From: a virus
Reading direction: 5' to 3' (one strand)
IMG/VR virus record: IMGVR_UViG_3300044972_002389
Location: 166,892 to 230,891 of that record
Length of the DNA: 64,000 nucleotides
Numbering within the stretch: position 1 is the stretch's first letter; every line of letters starts with the position of its first letter. Under the pieces are notes generated by a model, which saw only the letters and a program-made list of their open reading frames with translations, had not been told where the DNA came from and ran no database searches. Position numbers and translations under genes: made by a program. Shown piece after piece: positions 25,062 to 33,024 of this stretch.

Positions 25062-25112
25062 GTGAGCACGCAAGCAGCAGGGGCTGGTTGCACAACAGGA
25101 AAGAAGGTTACA

Positions 25113-25343
25113 ATGGGTATCAGCACTGAACTGGCTCGGAAGATCCTCTCGGACGAGATCGACATCTATGATGCGGTGGCATATGGTGAAGGCTGCACCA
25201 ACGAGGAGCATAACTACCTGCAGAACATGTATGACGAGATTGCTGCTGAGCACTTCCTGCATCGGGACGATGCCTCTGAAGAGATCATGGAACGCATCTA
25301 CGATTGCATTTATGACGACTTTGGCGAGGAGGCTGTGGCGTAA
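25113..25343 (+). CDS. Hypothetical acidic protein
   Basis: A 76-residue, highly acidic, helical protein (LSDEIDIYDAVAYGEG, EEIMERIYDCIYDDFGEE). Strong negative charge is typical of DNA-mimic or host-inhibitor proteins, but nothing specific is recognised. Confidence 0.62.
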   Translation: MGISTELARKILSDEIDIYDAVAYGEGCTNEEHNYLQNMYDEIAAEHFLHRDDASEEIMERIYDCIYDDFGEEAVA

Positions 25344-25387
25344 CAGCCACACCCACCACAGCAACAAGCAGAACTGAGGTACCAAAA

Positions 25388-25669
25388 ATGAACACGCAAA
25401 CTTCTGTTTCCGAATGCCTCCAGGAAGCTGACGAGGTGATCCAGAGCCTGAAGGAAGCAGGCTATGACTACAGCCACAAGCGTGCCGAGATTGCTCTGCT
25501 GTTTGATACTCAGCTCTACAACGGCAACTGGGACTGCACCACGGACTTTGACGATGGTACCCCGGACCTCCGATTGATCCAGGAGGACGAGTATGACCAG
25601 CACATGGATGATGAGGACAAGCCTGACTCAGTCACCTATGCTGCCGGGCACTATGTGATGCTGGCCTAG
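25388..25669 (+). CDS. Hypothetical acidic protein
   Basis: A 93-residue acidic protein (ECLQEADEVIQSLKEAGYDY, then DDGTPDLRLIQEDEYDQHMD). Like its upstream neighbour it carries a strong negative charge. Function unknown. Confidence 0.62.
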   Translation: MNTQTSVSECLQEADEVIQSLKEAGYDYSHKRAEIALLFDTQLYNGNWDCTTDFDDGTPDLRLIQEDEYDQHMDDEDKPDSVTYAAGHYVMLA

Positions 25670-25679
25670 GAACACAAAA

Positions 25680-25922
25680 ATGATAGCCACCATCACACTT
25701 TGGACCATGCTGCTGTGGGCCGAATCTCGAGCATCCAGCAGTTCCTTGGAATCTACCCAGATAAATGGGTTTGCGACCCAAGAGGCGTGTTTGACCGCCC
25801 TGGCACAAATCACCGGGATCAACAAGCGTCTCCAAAATGAGAGAGGGAGTGCAAGGTCAGGCGAGACTGGTGTGGACTTCAAGCTGACGATGTGCATTCC
25901 TGTCGAAACTCCCAAGAGTTGA
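25680..25922 (+). CDS. Hypothetical protein with hydrophobic N-terminus
   Basis: An 80-residue protein. The first 16 residues (MIATITLWTMLLWAES) could be a weak signal peptide or anchor. Two Cys in the remainder might pair outside the cytoplasm. Function unknown. Confidence 0.55.
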   Translation: MIATITLWTMLLWAESRASSSSLESTQINGFATQEACLTALAQITGINKRLQNERGSARSGETGVDFKLTMCIPVETPKS

Positions 25923-25934
25923 TGGAGACAGCAA

Positions 25935-26096
25935 ATGTGGGACGAAGAGCTTAGGAAGTTTGTGGGTCGCACTGTGGAGAGCATCACTCGCTATGGTGAT
26001 GAGTATCTCGAGATTCGCTTTGATGATGGCACCTGTCTCACTGTGGGCTCTCGGGGCAGTGAGGAAAGTTGGCTGGATGTAGATTCTTTGGGTTGA
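25935..26096 (+). CDS. Small protein, paralogue of 24185
   Basis: A 53-residue protein (RKFVGRTVESITRYGDEYLE, then RFDDGTCLTV). It shares the GRTV, GD-x-Y, F-(D/E)DG and W-L-D-VD landmarks with the product at 24185, indicating duplication. Its TGA stop overlaps the next -35 box. Confidence 0.62.
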   Translation: MWDEELRKFVGRTVESITRYGDEYLEIRFDDGTCLTVGSRGSEESWLDVDSLG

Positions 26097-26120
26097 CCCC
26101 TGCTCAAACCCTGCTATAGT
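26093..26120 (+). promoter_or_regulatory. Early sigma70-type promoter
   Basis: TTGACC, 16-nt spacer, TGC-extended TATAGT. It overlaps the preceding stop codon and drives 26148 and 26405. Confidence 0.78.
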
Positions 26121-26147
26121 GTGGTTGCAAGAGAGGAGACCGCAGAC

Positions 26148-26399
26148 ATGATGAGGGCTGTGAAAGCGTTGATGGGCTGGCGTAAGGTGGTTAATGACAG
26201 CCTTACAGATGTGTCGTTTGGGTCAAACGGTGGAGGCGAGTGGATGGCACAGGAACTGCTCTCCATGTCAGACGCTGACCGTATCGCCCTTGCTGCCGAA
26301 CTGCTGGCAGGGACGGGATACGAGACCCGGCGTACGGAGCGTGCAGGCTCTGATGTGGCGGATTTTTTGCTGTGCGGCGCTTCAATGAAGAGGGAGTAG
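26148..26399 (+). CDS. Hypothetical protein
   Basis: An 83-residue helical protein starting at ATGATG after GAGGAG (MMRAVKALMGWRKVVNDSL, LLSMSDADRIALAAELLAG). Function unknown. Confidence 0.62.
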   Translation: MMRAVKALMGWRKVVNDSLTDVSFGSNGGGEWMAQELLSMSDADRIALAAELLAGTGYETRRTERAGSDVADFLLCGASMKRE

Positions 26400-26404
26400 T
26401 AGAG

Positions 26405-26656
26405 ATGAACCTCAGCAAGCTCAAAGTGATCCAGACCACATATGCGCTAGAGCGTGAGGACTACGTGTATCGCATTACAGTGGACGAGGATGGTTGGGTC
26501 ATCATCAAGAGGACTGACTCCCAGCATCCCATGTGGACGCATGGGGCTCTCACCCAGGCTTATGACGCGGTCTGTGAAAAGTTTGTGGTGATGATCCGTG
26601 TGGAAAACATGCGTCTCCGTCCCGATGAGGCTGAAAAAGTGCTTGCAGGGCTTTGA
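26405..26656 (+). CDS. Hypothetical protein
   Basis: An 83-residue alpha/beta protein (YVYRITVDEDGWVIIKR, then a HGALTQAYDAVCEKFVVM helix), a small two-layer fold common in phages. Function unknown. Confidence 0.62.
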   Translation: MNLSKLKVIQTTYALEREDYVYRITVDEDGWVIIKRTDSQHPMWTHGALTQAYDAVCEKFVVMIRVENMRLRPDEAEKVLAGL

Positions 26657-26671
26657 AGCTGGTGCTATATT
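26643..26671 (+). promoter_or_regulatory. Early sigma70-type promoter
   Basis: TTGCAG, 17-nt spacer, TGC-extended TATATT. It starts inside the end of the previous gene and drives 26699. Confidence 0.65.
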
Positions 26672-26698
26672 GAGTTTGCACAACAGGGACACGGTGAT

Positions 26699-27130
26699 AT
26701 GGCCTACATGAACCAAACTCGCAAGAATGAGATCACTCCTGCTGTGAAGCGTGTGCTGAGCAAGTATAAGATCAAGGGCACGCTGAGTGTGCGCAATCAC
26801 AGCACCTTGGTGCTGAGCATCAAATCCGGCAGCATTGATTTCTGCCAGAATTGGTATGACAAGTGGACTGCCGAACATGCGCGCCGCCCCACTGCACATC
26901 AGCCCACAGAGGTTCCGGACCACATTGATGTGAATGTGCATCACATTGGGAGCCACTTTTCCGGACGTGCAGAAAAGTGCCTCCAGGAGTTGCTGAACGC
27001 TATGAACGAAGGCAACTGGAACCGGAGCGATGTCCAGACCGATTATTTTGACCGTGGATGGCACGTTTCAATGGGCATTGGTCGTTGGAACAAGCCCTAC
27101 GTTTTTGAGAAGGTTAGCAAAGGTGTTTGA
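26699..27130 (+). CDS. LPD29-like protein
   Basis: A 143-residue protein. A basic helical start leads to KIKGTLSVRNHSTLVLSIKS and ends with DYFDRGWHVSMGIGRWNKPY. Both segments fit the LPD29 family (large polyvalent-protein-associated domain 29), found in phages and conjugative elements where it accompanies anti-restriction and other establishment functions. The precise activity is unknown. Confidence 0.68.
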   Translation: MAYMNQTRKNEITPAVKRVLSKYKIKGTLSVRNHSTLVLSIKSGSIDFCQNWYDKWTAEHARRPTAHQPTEVPDHIDVNVHHIGSHFSGRAEKCLQELLNAMNEGNWNRSDVQTDYFDRGWHVSMGIGRWNKPYVFEKVSKGV

Positions 27131-27356
27131 AAAGCGTCTATGGCTGGTCAAACTCAGCTTTAGAGATGATCGTCAGAGAGAGTTGGGCACTAGTGAGTTC
27201 TCAGTGATGGCTCGAACTCATTGGGGTGCTCAGAGAGAAGTACGTCGTCAGGTAGAGATCATGCGACACAGCTATGGCCAGATGTATCCAGGCCAATCAG
27301 TGTCGATCTACAGCACTGTGAGCCTAGGAGTTGGTGAGTTCATCTGCGTAGCCTAG
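27123..27356 (+). CDS. Hypothetical small protein
   Basis: A 77-residue protein starting at GTG within the end of the previous gene. It looks like a beta-helix-beta unit (LWLVKLSFRDDRQREL, REVRRQVEIMRHSYG, VSIYSTVSLG). Function unknown. Confidence 0.58.
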   Translation: MFEKRLWLVKLSFRDDRQRELGTSEFSVMARTHWGAQREVRRQVEIMRHSYGQMYPGQSVSIYSTVSLGVGEFICVA

Positions 27357-27406
27357 TTTGGAAAACATGCGCCTTAACCCTGCATTGCGATAGCGAGGAA
27401 ACATAC

Positions 27407-27805
27407 ATGACTCGAAACGAGTTTGACGGTTACATTCGGCTGGTGTTCAGCAGCGCAAGCAATTGGCGCGGCGAAGACCACATTTGGTGGCCACATGGAA
27501 CCGATCTCTACTACGAGGTCACATGGATCACAGGTGGGATGACAGGGGGCAACTGTTGGGGGGACAGTGCTGAGCACAGTGTGAGCAGTGAGCCTGAGCC
27601 CTCTCTTGAACTGCTGGATCAATTCTTGGATGAGGTGTGCCCAGATCTCACTGCTCGGCAGTATCGCCGGCTACTTGCAGAGGTTCCTTATCGAGACAGC
27701 TACACTGACTACGAGTATTATGGCAACCACACCACACGTGGCAAGAAGGTTGTATCCTTCAAGGACCTCTACAAGTGGTTGTGCCAGGAAGTTTGGAAGT
27801 GCTGA
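27407..27805 (+). CDS. Conserved hypothetical protein (WITGG-x-x-GG-x-CW family)
   Basis: A 132-residue protein with TWITGGMTGGNCWGDSAEH, then EPSLELLDQFLDEVCP and YEYYGNHTTRGKKV. This is a widespread family of phage and mobile-element proteins without a known function. The conserved Gly, Cys, Asp and Tyr residues suggest an enzymatic or metal-binding core, but that is inference. Confidence 0.72.
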   Translation: MTRNEFDGYIRLVFSSASNWRGEDHIWWPHGTDLYYEVTWITGGMTGGNCWGDSAEHSVSSEPEPSLELLDQFLDEVCPDLTARQYRRLLAEVPYRDSYTDYEYYGNHTTRGKKVVSFKDLYKWLCQEVWKC

Positions 27806-28206
27806 TTACCTGTATCGCTGGCCTGCCCGGCAGTGGCAAAACCCATCTCATGGACAAGATTAGCGACCAATACCCACCGCTCAGAGCATGGGCGGTAGAT
27901 GACATAACCGAGCTGGGGCAGTTGCCAGGAGTGCATGCTGTATTCCATCTTGACCATCTCATTATCGCCGATCCTCACTTCTGTAGAGAGAGCACCAGGG
28001 TACGTGCAGAGACTTTGCTGACGGGTTGGTATAACCGGCCCATAGAATGGATCTTTTTTGAGAACAATCCCCAACGATGCCGCGAGAACGTGCACTGTAG
28101 GAACGATCAACGGAGGGTGTTGGGGATGATCCACATCCTAAGTCAACTCTATACCATTCCAGCAGGGGCTGATGTGCGGCCAGTATATTGTCGCATAGAC
28201 TCATAA
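27799..28206 (+). CDS. P-loop NTPase / kinase-like protein
   Basis: A 135-residue protein starting at a GTG that overlaps the previous stop. It opens with a clean Walker A motif (AGLPGSGKTH) after a beta strand, then an acidic DDITEL segment and an HLDHLIIADPHF strand. It resembles small nucleotide or polynucleotide kinases (AAA_33/zeta-like), the size being at the low end. The substrate is unknown; a nucleotide or RNA 5'-end kinase is possible. Confidence 0.68.
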   Translation: MLITCIAGLPGSGKTHLMDKISDQYPPLRAWAVDDITELGQLPGVHAVFHLDHLIIADPHFCRESTRVRAETLLTGWYNRPIEWIFFENNPQRCRENVHCRNDQRRVLGMIHILSQLYTIPAGADVRPVYCRIDS

Positions 28207-28210
28207 TTTT

Positions 28211-28239
28211 TAGGTCTTGATCAAGACTCCTGCTATACT
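28211..28239 (+). promoter_or_regulatory. Weak early promoter
   Basis: A poor -35 (TAGGTC) and a good TGC-extended TATACT. It precedes the UDP-xylose synthase gene with GGCAGGAG as ribosome-binding site. Confidence 0.5.
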
Positions 28240-28258
28240 CAAGGCAGGAGAAACATGA

Positions 28259-29200
28259 ATGAAGAAAATACTTGTAACTGGTGGGGCTGGGTTTTTGGGC
28301 AGCCACTTGTGTGAAAGACTTGTGGCCCGAGGACACCATGTGCTGTGTGTGGACAACTATTTTACTGGATCAAAATCCAACATACAGCATTTGTTAAGCA
28401 GTTCCAATTTTGAGGTCATACGTCATGACGTCTGTGTGCCCTTATATGTGGAGGTAGATGAAATCTATAATCTTGCCTGTCCTGCAAGTCCCAAAAGTTA
28501 TCAAAAAGATCCTATTCAAACCATGAAAACCAGTTTTATGGGATCTTATAATCTATTAGGCTTGGCCAAACGCACAAAAGCAAAGATCTTTCAAGCCAGC
28601 ACTAGCGAAATTTATGGCGATCCTTTTGTTCATCCGCAACCAGAATCCTACTGGGGCAATGTAAATCCTCTGGGCCCGCGTGCCTGTTACGATGAAGGCA
28701 AACGTGCTGCTGAAACACTTTTTATGGACTATAACCGGCAACACAATGTTGACGTTCGGGTGGCTAGGATCTTCAACACCTACGGACCGCGCATGAGTGT
28801 TGATGATGGGAGAGTAGTTAGTAATTTTATTGTGCAGGCGTTACAAGGGCTGCCTTTGAGTGTGTATGGTGAAGGCACCCAAACACGTAGCTTCTGTTAT
28901 GTTGATGACCTAATTGATGGCATTTTGACATTGATGGAGTCCACATCTTCTGGCTCACAACCTGTGAATTTAGGCAATCCTCATGAGGTAACAGTCAGGA
29001 GCCTTGCAGAGCAAATCCAACGCCTCACAGGGTCCACTAGCCGGATTTTAAATTTACCGTTGCCTGTAGATGATCCACAACAGCGTCAAGCTGATATTAC
29101 TAGAGCAACAAGCATACTGGGTTGGGAGCCAAAAATCCCTCTTGAGCAAGGACTACAAAAAACTATAGCCTATTTCCAACAGGTGCTGACCAATGCCTAA
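28259..29200 (+). CDS. UDP-glucuronate decarboxylase (UDP-xylose synthase)
   Basis: A 313-residue extended SDR enzyme that converts UDP-glucuronate to UDP-xylose. Seen motifs: [10 protein letters not shown] (NAD-binding), the DNYFTGSK loop, STSEIYGDP, and the active-site CYDEGKR preceded by [12 protein letters not shown], the signature that separates UXS from other epimerases. Full length for the family. It overlaps purN by 8 nt. Phages use nucleotide sugars for capsid or DNA decoration or carry such genes to alter host surface sugars; the purpose here is unknown. Confidence 0.9.
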   Translation: MKKILVTGGAGFLGSHLCERLVARGHHVLCVDNYFTGSKSNIQHLLSSSNFEVIRHDVCVPLYVEVDEIYNLACPASPKSYQKDPIQTMKTSFMGSYNLLGLAKRTKAKIFQASTSEIYGDPFVHPQPESYWGNVNPLGPRACYDEGKRAAETLFMDYNRQHNVDVRVARIFNTYGPRMSVDDGRVVSNFIVQALQGLPLSVYGEGTQTRSFCYVDDLIDGILTLMESTSSGSQPVNLGNPHEVTVRSLAEQIQRLTGSTSRILNLPLPVDDPQQRQADITRATSILGWEPKIPLEQGLQKTIAYFQQVLTNA

Positions 29201-29828
29201 GGTAACAACCGCAGTTTTTATCAGTGGACGAGGCAGCAATCTCTTGAGCCTTCTCAAGGCACAAAATGATTCCCATTGCCCCTTTCAAATTCAATTGGTG
29301 GTTAGTAACAATGAGGATGCGGGCGGATTGAAACTAGCACAAGATCATGGCGTGCAATGGGCAATCTTTCCCAACAGTGCGTACAAAAAAGATAGGGAAG
29401 GTCAAGAGGGGGCTATTCACCAACTTTTGGTGGAACAAAAGATTGAGCTAGTTGCGCTGGCTGGCTACATGCGGGTTTTGACTCCGTGGTTTGTTGCACA
29501 ATGGAGTCAACGAATTATCAATATTCATCCCAGCTTGTTGCCCAAATATCCTGGATTACACACTCACCAAAGGGCTTTGGCAGCAGGGGATCAAGAACAC
29601 GGTTGCACGGTACACTATGTTACAAAAGTGTTGGATGCTGGTCCTATTATCCTACAAGCCAAGGTTCCTGTAGAGCCTGGAGATACAGAATCTGATTTGA
29701 GTCTTAGGGTATTGGTGCAAGAACACCTAATCTATCCCCAGGCATTGTCCTTGGTTTCCCAGCAACTCTGCGACAAAAAAATAGTGGGAGAAAAAGGCAT
29801 TTCGCTGGAAAAACCGGTAGACAGCTGA
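29193..29828 (+). CDS. purN: Phosphoribosylglycinamide formyltransferase (PurN)
   Basis: A 211-residue GAR transformylase, the third step of purine synthesis, using 10-formyl-THF. Seen motifs: the N-terminal [12 protein letters not shown] phosphate loop, [23 protein letters not shown] with catalytic Asn-His, and DAGPIILQ containing the catalytic Asp. Full length. It belongs to a nucleotide-synthesis cluster with purM and pyrB; purN and purM are known auxiliary genes of cyanophages and related aquatic phages. Confidence 0.95.
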   Translation: MPKVTTAVFISGRGSNLLSLLKAQNDSHCPFQIQLVVSNNEDAGGLKLAQDHGVQWAIFPNSAYKKDREGQEGAIHQLLVEQKIELVALAGYMRVLTPWFVAQWSQRIINIHPSLLPKYPGLHTHQRALAAGDQEHGCTVHYVTKVLDAGPIILQAKVPVEPGDTESDLSLRVLVQEHLIYPQALSLVSQQLCDKKIVGEKGISLEKPVDS

Positions 29829-29845
29829 GATGGTGATGCTATTAT
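29818..29845 (+). promoter_or_regulatory. Early sigma70-type promoter
   Basis: TAGACA, 16-nt spacer, TGC-extended TATTAT, starting inside the end of purN. It drives 29881. Confidence 0.75.
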
Positions 29846-29880
29846 GCGGTTGTAGGCAACGAAACAGAGGATGCTACACG

Positions 29881-30363
29881 ATGAACACCAAGCAGTTCAA
29901 CATCATTGGTATTAGCCGCTTCCAGGGCGTGCTGACCTTCCGCGTTAGCAACGGCAGCATCAAGCACCGTGAGACTGTGCTGGCACGCGAAGGGCACACT
30001 GAGGTGCAGTTCAAGACCCTCCCGCAGCCCATGACCAAGGCTGATGCTGTGGCTTGGATGCGCAGCCAGGGCGTGGACGCTGTGGTGCCGGCCAAGAATC
30101 TCAAGAAGAAGATTGAGGCCATCTTGGCTGCTGAGCGGGAAGCTGCTGCTCAGAAGGCTGCCAAGGATTGGGCCGAGATGCAGACCAACAGCATGAGCAA
30201 GCTGGCTGCCAAGCGGGCCCGGGACGCTGCTCGCAAGCGGGAGAAGCGTGCTGCTGAGCGTGCGGCTCAAGAGGCTGCTAAGCAGCAGGGCATCAACCAG
30301 CTGATGGGGGCGGTTGACCAGGAGTTTGGGGTGGATGTGGAGCGTGAGCTGGCGGGGGAGTAA
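29881..30363 (+). CDS. Basic coiled-coil protein
   Basis: A 160-residue protein. The first 75 residues form a small alpha/beta domain; the rest is an Ala/Lys/Arg/Glu-rich helix with the KRARDAARKREKRAAERAAQ stretch. It may bind nucleic acid or ribosomes through the basic helix. GC-rich and highly codon-biased, consistent with strong expression. Function unknown. Confidence 0.7.
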   Translation: MNTKQFNIIGISRFQGVLTFRVSNGSIKHRETVLAREGHTEVQFKTLPQPMTKADAVAWMRSQGVDAVVPAKNLKKKIEAILAAEREAAAQKAAKDWAEMQTNSMSKLAAKRARDAARKREKRAAERAAQEAAKQQGINQLMGAVDQEFGVDVERELAGE

Positions 30364-30377
30364 GCAGAGGAATATGG

Positions 30378-30466
30378 AACTGGTGGGGTGACGAACCCGT
30401 AAACCCAGTTTGACACCAAGAAAGCGGCTGGTGGGGTGATGAACCCGTAAACCCAGCCGCTTTCTT
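30378..30466 (+). ncRNA. Tandem hairpin element with conserved core (possible regulatory RNA)
   Basis: Two hairpins (30378-30410 and 30418-30466) carry 29-nt copies that differ at a single base, C or T, in the loop. Each copy has the core GGGGTGAYGAACCC followed by GTAAACCCAG. The outer stems differ but are both perfectly paired: AACTGG/CCAGTT in the first, and a 14-bp stem starting AAGAAAGCGG in the second. Within each core GGGT can pair with either of two ACCC strings, so alternative folds exist. It follows gene 29881 and precedes the ParB-like gene and purM. It could be a riboswitch-like element, protein-binding site or processing/stabilising signal. No T-run follows, so it is not a standard terminator. 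Confidence 0.6.
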
Positions 30467-30501
30467 GTGAGTAAATAGGGGAACAAACAAAGGATGGGTC
30501 A

Positions 30502-30903
30502 GTGAGAGCAAGTGATTTTTTGTCGCCAAAAATTCAGTTAACTGAAAGCATAACTGGTAGCGAAATGCTGACTCTCTACAAAAGCATGCATCACGAAGAG
30601 CCCACTAATCCTGCTATGGTCAACTGGATCAAAAGTCAAGACTGGGGCATAAAAATGATCAACCCGCAAGACTTTCCAGATCACTATGGTGATGTGCTGC
30701 CAGATGATCCTTTTAATCGGGTAATTGATATTGACGATGAGATTGTGAAAAAGCTAACCATCAAACTAGAGCGTGGAGAGCAAGTGGACCCTGTGATTAT
30801 GGGACCAAATGGCAGTGTTGTTGACGGCAACCACCGAGCGCAAGCTGCCAAGGAGGCTAGTGTAAGCATCTTGGCATATGTTCCCATGGGGCAAACTGTT
30901 TGA
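30502..30903 (+). CDS. ParB/sulfiredoxin-like domain protein
   Basis: A 133-residue protein starting at GTG. The C-terminal half (VDPVIMGPNGSVVDGNHRAQ, then AYVP) is the ParB N-terminal/Srx fold with the nucleotide-binding DGNHRAxA motif. Stand-alone domains of this type occur in phages with ATPase, CTPase or nuclease roles. The N-terminal half is unassigned. Its TGA stop lies in the -35 box of the purM promoter. Confidence 0.72.
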   Translation: MRASDFLSPKIQLTESITGSEMLTLYKSMHHEEPTNPAMVNWIKSQDWGIKMINPQDFPDHYGDVLPDDPFNRVIDIDDEIVKKLTIKLERGEQVDPVIMGPNGSVVDGNHRAQAAKEASVSILAYVPMGQTV

Positions 30904-30928
30904 CGCAAGCTTGATAAGATCGCATACT
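30900..30928 (+). promoter_or_regulatory. Promoter of purM
   Basis: TTGACG, 17-nt spacer, CATACT. The -10 ends only 6 nt before the purM ATG, so the transcript would be nearly leaderless. Confidence 0.55.
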
Positions 30929-30934
30929 TGACCC

Positions 30935-31933
30935 ATGAGCACATATCAAGAAGCTGGCGTTAACATAACTGCTGGAGAAGAGTTTGTTGACCAAATAAGG
31001 CCCTTGGCCCAATCCACACACCGAAAGGGCGTGTTGGGCACAATAGGCGGCTTTGGCGCAGTGTTTGACATCGGCAGCTTGGGCATGCGTGACCCCCTGC
31101 TGGTTAGCACAACTGATGGCGTGGGAACAAAGCTGTCACTTGTCAAAGAGGCAGGCACACGCCTTCAAGGCTTGGGGCAAGACCTAGTTGCTATGTGTGT
31201 GAATGATCTTGTGACAACAGGTGCAACGCCACTTTATTTCTTGGACTATCTGGCTGTGAACAAGCTGGATCCCTCTACGCATGTTGATATCATAGAGGGC
31301 ATTGCAGAAGCTTGCAGAACATCTGGTTGTGCACTAGTGGGCGGTGAAACAGCAGAAATGCCAGGAGTCTACAGCCCAGGCGATTTTGATTTGGCTGGAT
31401 TCGCTGTGGGTGCTGTAGAGCGCAACAGGCTGCTTCCTAAAAATGTTTCTGTAGGTGATGCAGTAATTGCTCTGCCCAGCAGCGGAGTGCACAGCAATGG
31501 GTTCAGCCTCGTGAGGAAAATCCTTCACGACAGTGGCACAAGTCTTGATGCGCTTGTGCCTTGGGACCTTACAAAAACTTTTGGTCAAGTGTTATCTACT
31601 CCCACTGCCCTTTATGTCAGCACAATTTTGGAACTGCACACAAAAGGCCTACTTACGGCTGCTGCACACATCACTGGTGGAGGCCTGTATAGCAATCTCA
31701 AGCGTGTGTTGCCAAGTGATCTTGATTTTGAAAAAACCAGAGGTTGTCCGGTGCCTGAAGTATTTCGTTGGCTACAAACCGCAGGGCATGTCTCAGACAC
31801 TGAAATGCACTCTGTGTTCAATATGGGCGTGGGCATGTGTTTGATCTCCAACCAACCCAGCAAAGTAGTTGAGCTGTTGTGGGCGCAAGATCAAGCCTGT
31901 TACCTTATTGGGCATGTAATCAATAAGCGATGA
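30935..31933 (+). CDS. purM: Phosphoribosylformylglycinamidine cyclo-ligase (PurM)
   Basis: A 332-residue AIR synthetase, the fifth step of purine synthesis. Seen motifs: YQEAGVNITAGEEFV start, the glycine-rich LGTIGGFGAVFDIG, STTDGVGTKLSL, MCVNDLVTTGATPLYFLDY and VGGETAEMPGVY, all diagnostic of PurM. Length is close to bacterial PurM (about 345). It overlaps the next small gene by 4 nt. Part of the purN-purM-pyrB set. Confidence 0.95.
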   Translation: MSTYQEAGVNITAGEEFVDQIRPLAQSTHRKGVLGTIGGFGAVFDIGSLGMRDPLLVSTTDGVGTKLSLVKEAGTRLQGLGQDLVAMCVNDLVTTGATPLYFLDYLAVNKLDPSTHVDIIEGIAEACRTSGCALVGGETAEMPGVYSPGDFDLAGFAVGAVERNRLLPKNVSVGDAVIALPSSGVHSNGFSLVRKILHDSGTSLDALVPWDLTKTFGQVLSTPTALYVSTILELHTKGLLTAAAHITGGGLYSNLKRVLPSDLDFEKTRGCPVPEVFRWLQTAGHVSDTEMHSVFNMGVGMCLISNQPSKVVELLWAQDQACYLIGHVINKR

Positions 31934-32127
31934 AGTATCGTGTGGAGATTTGGGAGGCAGTGCGTGGTTTAGAGCCCACTCTTATTCACGTATTGCTGTT
32001 CAACACCTTAGATGACGCCCTTACAAGAGCTAGATCCACTACCTTAGCCAACACCTTGCCTTTGGCTCCTGATTGGTACTCATTCAGTAAGGGACCATAT
32101 GTTCAAACCGAAAGCATTACAATATGA
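31930..32127 (+). CDS. Hypothetical small protein between purM and pyrB
   Basis: A 65-residue protein (MKYRVEIWEAVRGLEPTLIH) that overlaps both neighbours by 4 nt, so it is translationally coupled in a purM-orf-pyrB operon. It is about the length of PurS but I do not see the PurS pattern. Function unknown. Confidence 0.6.
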   Translation: MKYRVEIWEAVRGLEPTLIHVLLFNTLDDALTRARSTTLANTLPLAPDWYSFSKGPYVQTESITI

Positions 32128-33023
32128 CCCTTCCTCACTTGCTGAGCATTGATCAGTTTGACCTCACAAGTATACACACATTATTCACAACTGTGAAAGG
32201 CATTGAACTGGGCCTCACCCAACCAGTAGCTCAAGGGAAGGTATGTACTAACCTCTTCTACGAGCCCAGCACACGCACCAGCAGTAGTTTTTATTCAGCC
32301 ATGGTGCGGCTAGGTGGCGCTGTCATCCCCATCAATGATGTCAGCTTCAGCTCTGTCAGCAAGGGTGAGAACCTAGAAGACACTATTCGCACTTTGGCCA
32401 GCTATTCAGACTGCATTGTGTTGCGCCATCCCGAAAAAGGGGCAGCTCAATGGGCTGCGGCTGTAAGTCCTGTTCCTATCATCAATGCAGGCGATGGAGT
32501 TGGTGAGCATCCCACACAAGCTCTCCTAGACCTCTATACCATCCAGCGGCATGTGGGCTTGACTCGTCCCATTGACGTGTGCCTAATGGGTGACTTGCGT
32601 CATGGTCGAACTGTGCACAGCCTCACCAGGTTACTGCGTCTATATGATGTGAGACTGCACATGGTGAGTCCACCAGGTCTGGAGATGCCGCAAGAACTCA
32701 CAGAGGAAACAGACAAGCTTTACACCAGCATTGACGAATGTGTGGACAAGGTGGATGTGATCTATGTTACCCGTGTGCAGAAGGAGCGGATTGCGCCGAA
32801 TCTACAAAGCACGATGGGCAAGTATCAGCTCACTCCTCAGCACATGAGCCAGGCCAAGAGCAGCAGCATCATCATGCACCCTTTGCCGCGTGTTGACGAG
32901 CTGCCCAGCAGCTTGGACAGTGATCCCCGGGCCGTGTACTTCAAGCAGATGCGCTATGGTCTCTATGTGCGTCAAGCTATCTTTCTCCACATGTTCAGTG
33001 ACAGCGTGCCTTGGAAGTTTTAG
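32124..33023 (+). CDS. pyrB: Aspartate carbamoyltransferase catalytic chain (PyrB)
   Basis: A 299-residue ATCase catalytic subunit that makes carbamoyl-aspartate, the committed step of pyrimidine synthesis. Seen motifs: FYEPSTRTSSSF (carbamoyl-phosphate site), SKGENLEDTIRTL, GDGVGEHPTQALLDLYT and MHPLPRVDEL. Full length for the family. No pyrI regulatory chain is visible nearby. PyrB is less commonly reported in phages than purN or purM. Host OTCase is excluded by the ATCase-type GEHPTQ and HPLPR motifs. Confidence 0.93.
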   Translation: MTLPHLLSIDQFDLTSIHTLFTTVKGIELGLTQPVAQGKVCTNLFYEPSTRTSSSFYSAMVRLGGAVIPINDVSFSSVSKGENLEDTIRTLASYSDCIVLRHPEKGAAQWAAAVSPVPIINAGDGVGEHPTQALLDLYTIQRHVGLTRPIDVCLMGDLRHGRTVHSLTRLLRLYDVRLHMVSPPGLEMPQELTEETDKLYTSIDECVDKVDVIYVTRVQKERIAPNLQSTMGKYQLTPQHMSQAKSSSIIMHPLPRVDELPSSLDSDPRAVYFKQMRYGLYVRQAIFLHMFSDSVPWKF

Positions 33024-33024
33024 G

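Noticed and set aside
24855-27064. Minus-strand frames of 176-205 residues
   Set aside because: They run opposite a chain of plus-strand genes with early promoters and lack starts with ribosome-binding sites.
30378-30466. Guanidine-II (mini-ykkC) riboswitch
   Set aside because: Two hairpins, one with an ACGA in the loop, suggested it. The second loop has ATGA, the loops are five bases and the closing pairs do not match the ACGR tetraloop model.
30418-30466. Rho-independent terminator
   Set aside because: The stem is long, but the 3' arm TTTCTT is part of the stem and no T-run follows.
29842-30486. A 214-residue minus-strand frame rich in Leu/Ser/His
   Set aside because: It is the complement of the Ala/Lys/Glu-rich gene at 29881, a composition that suppresses antisense stops.
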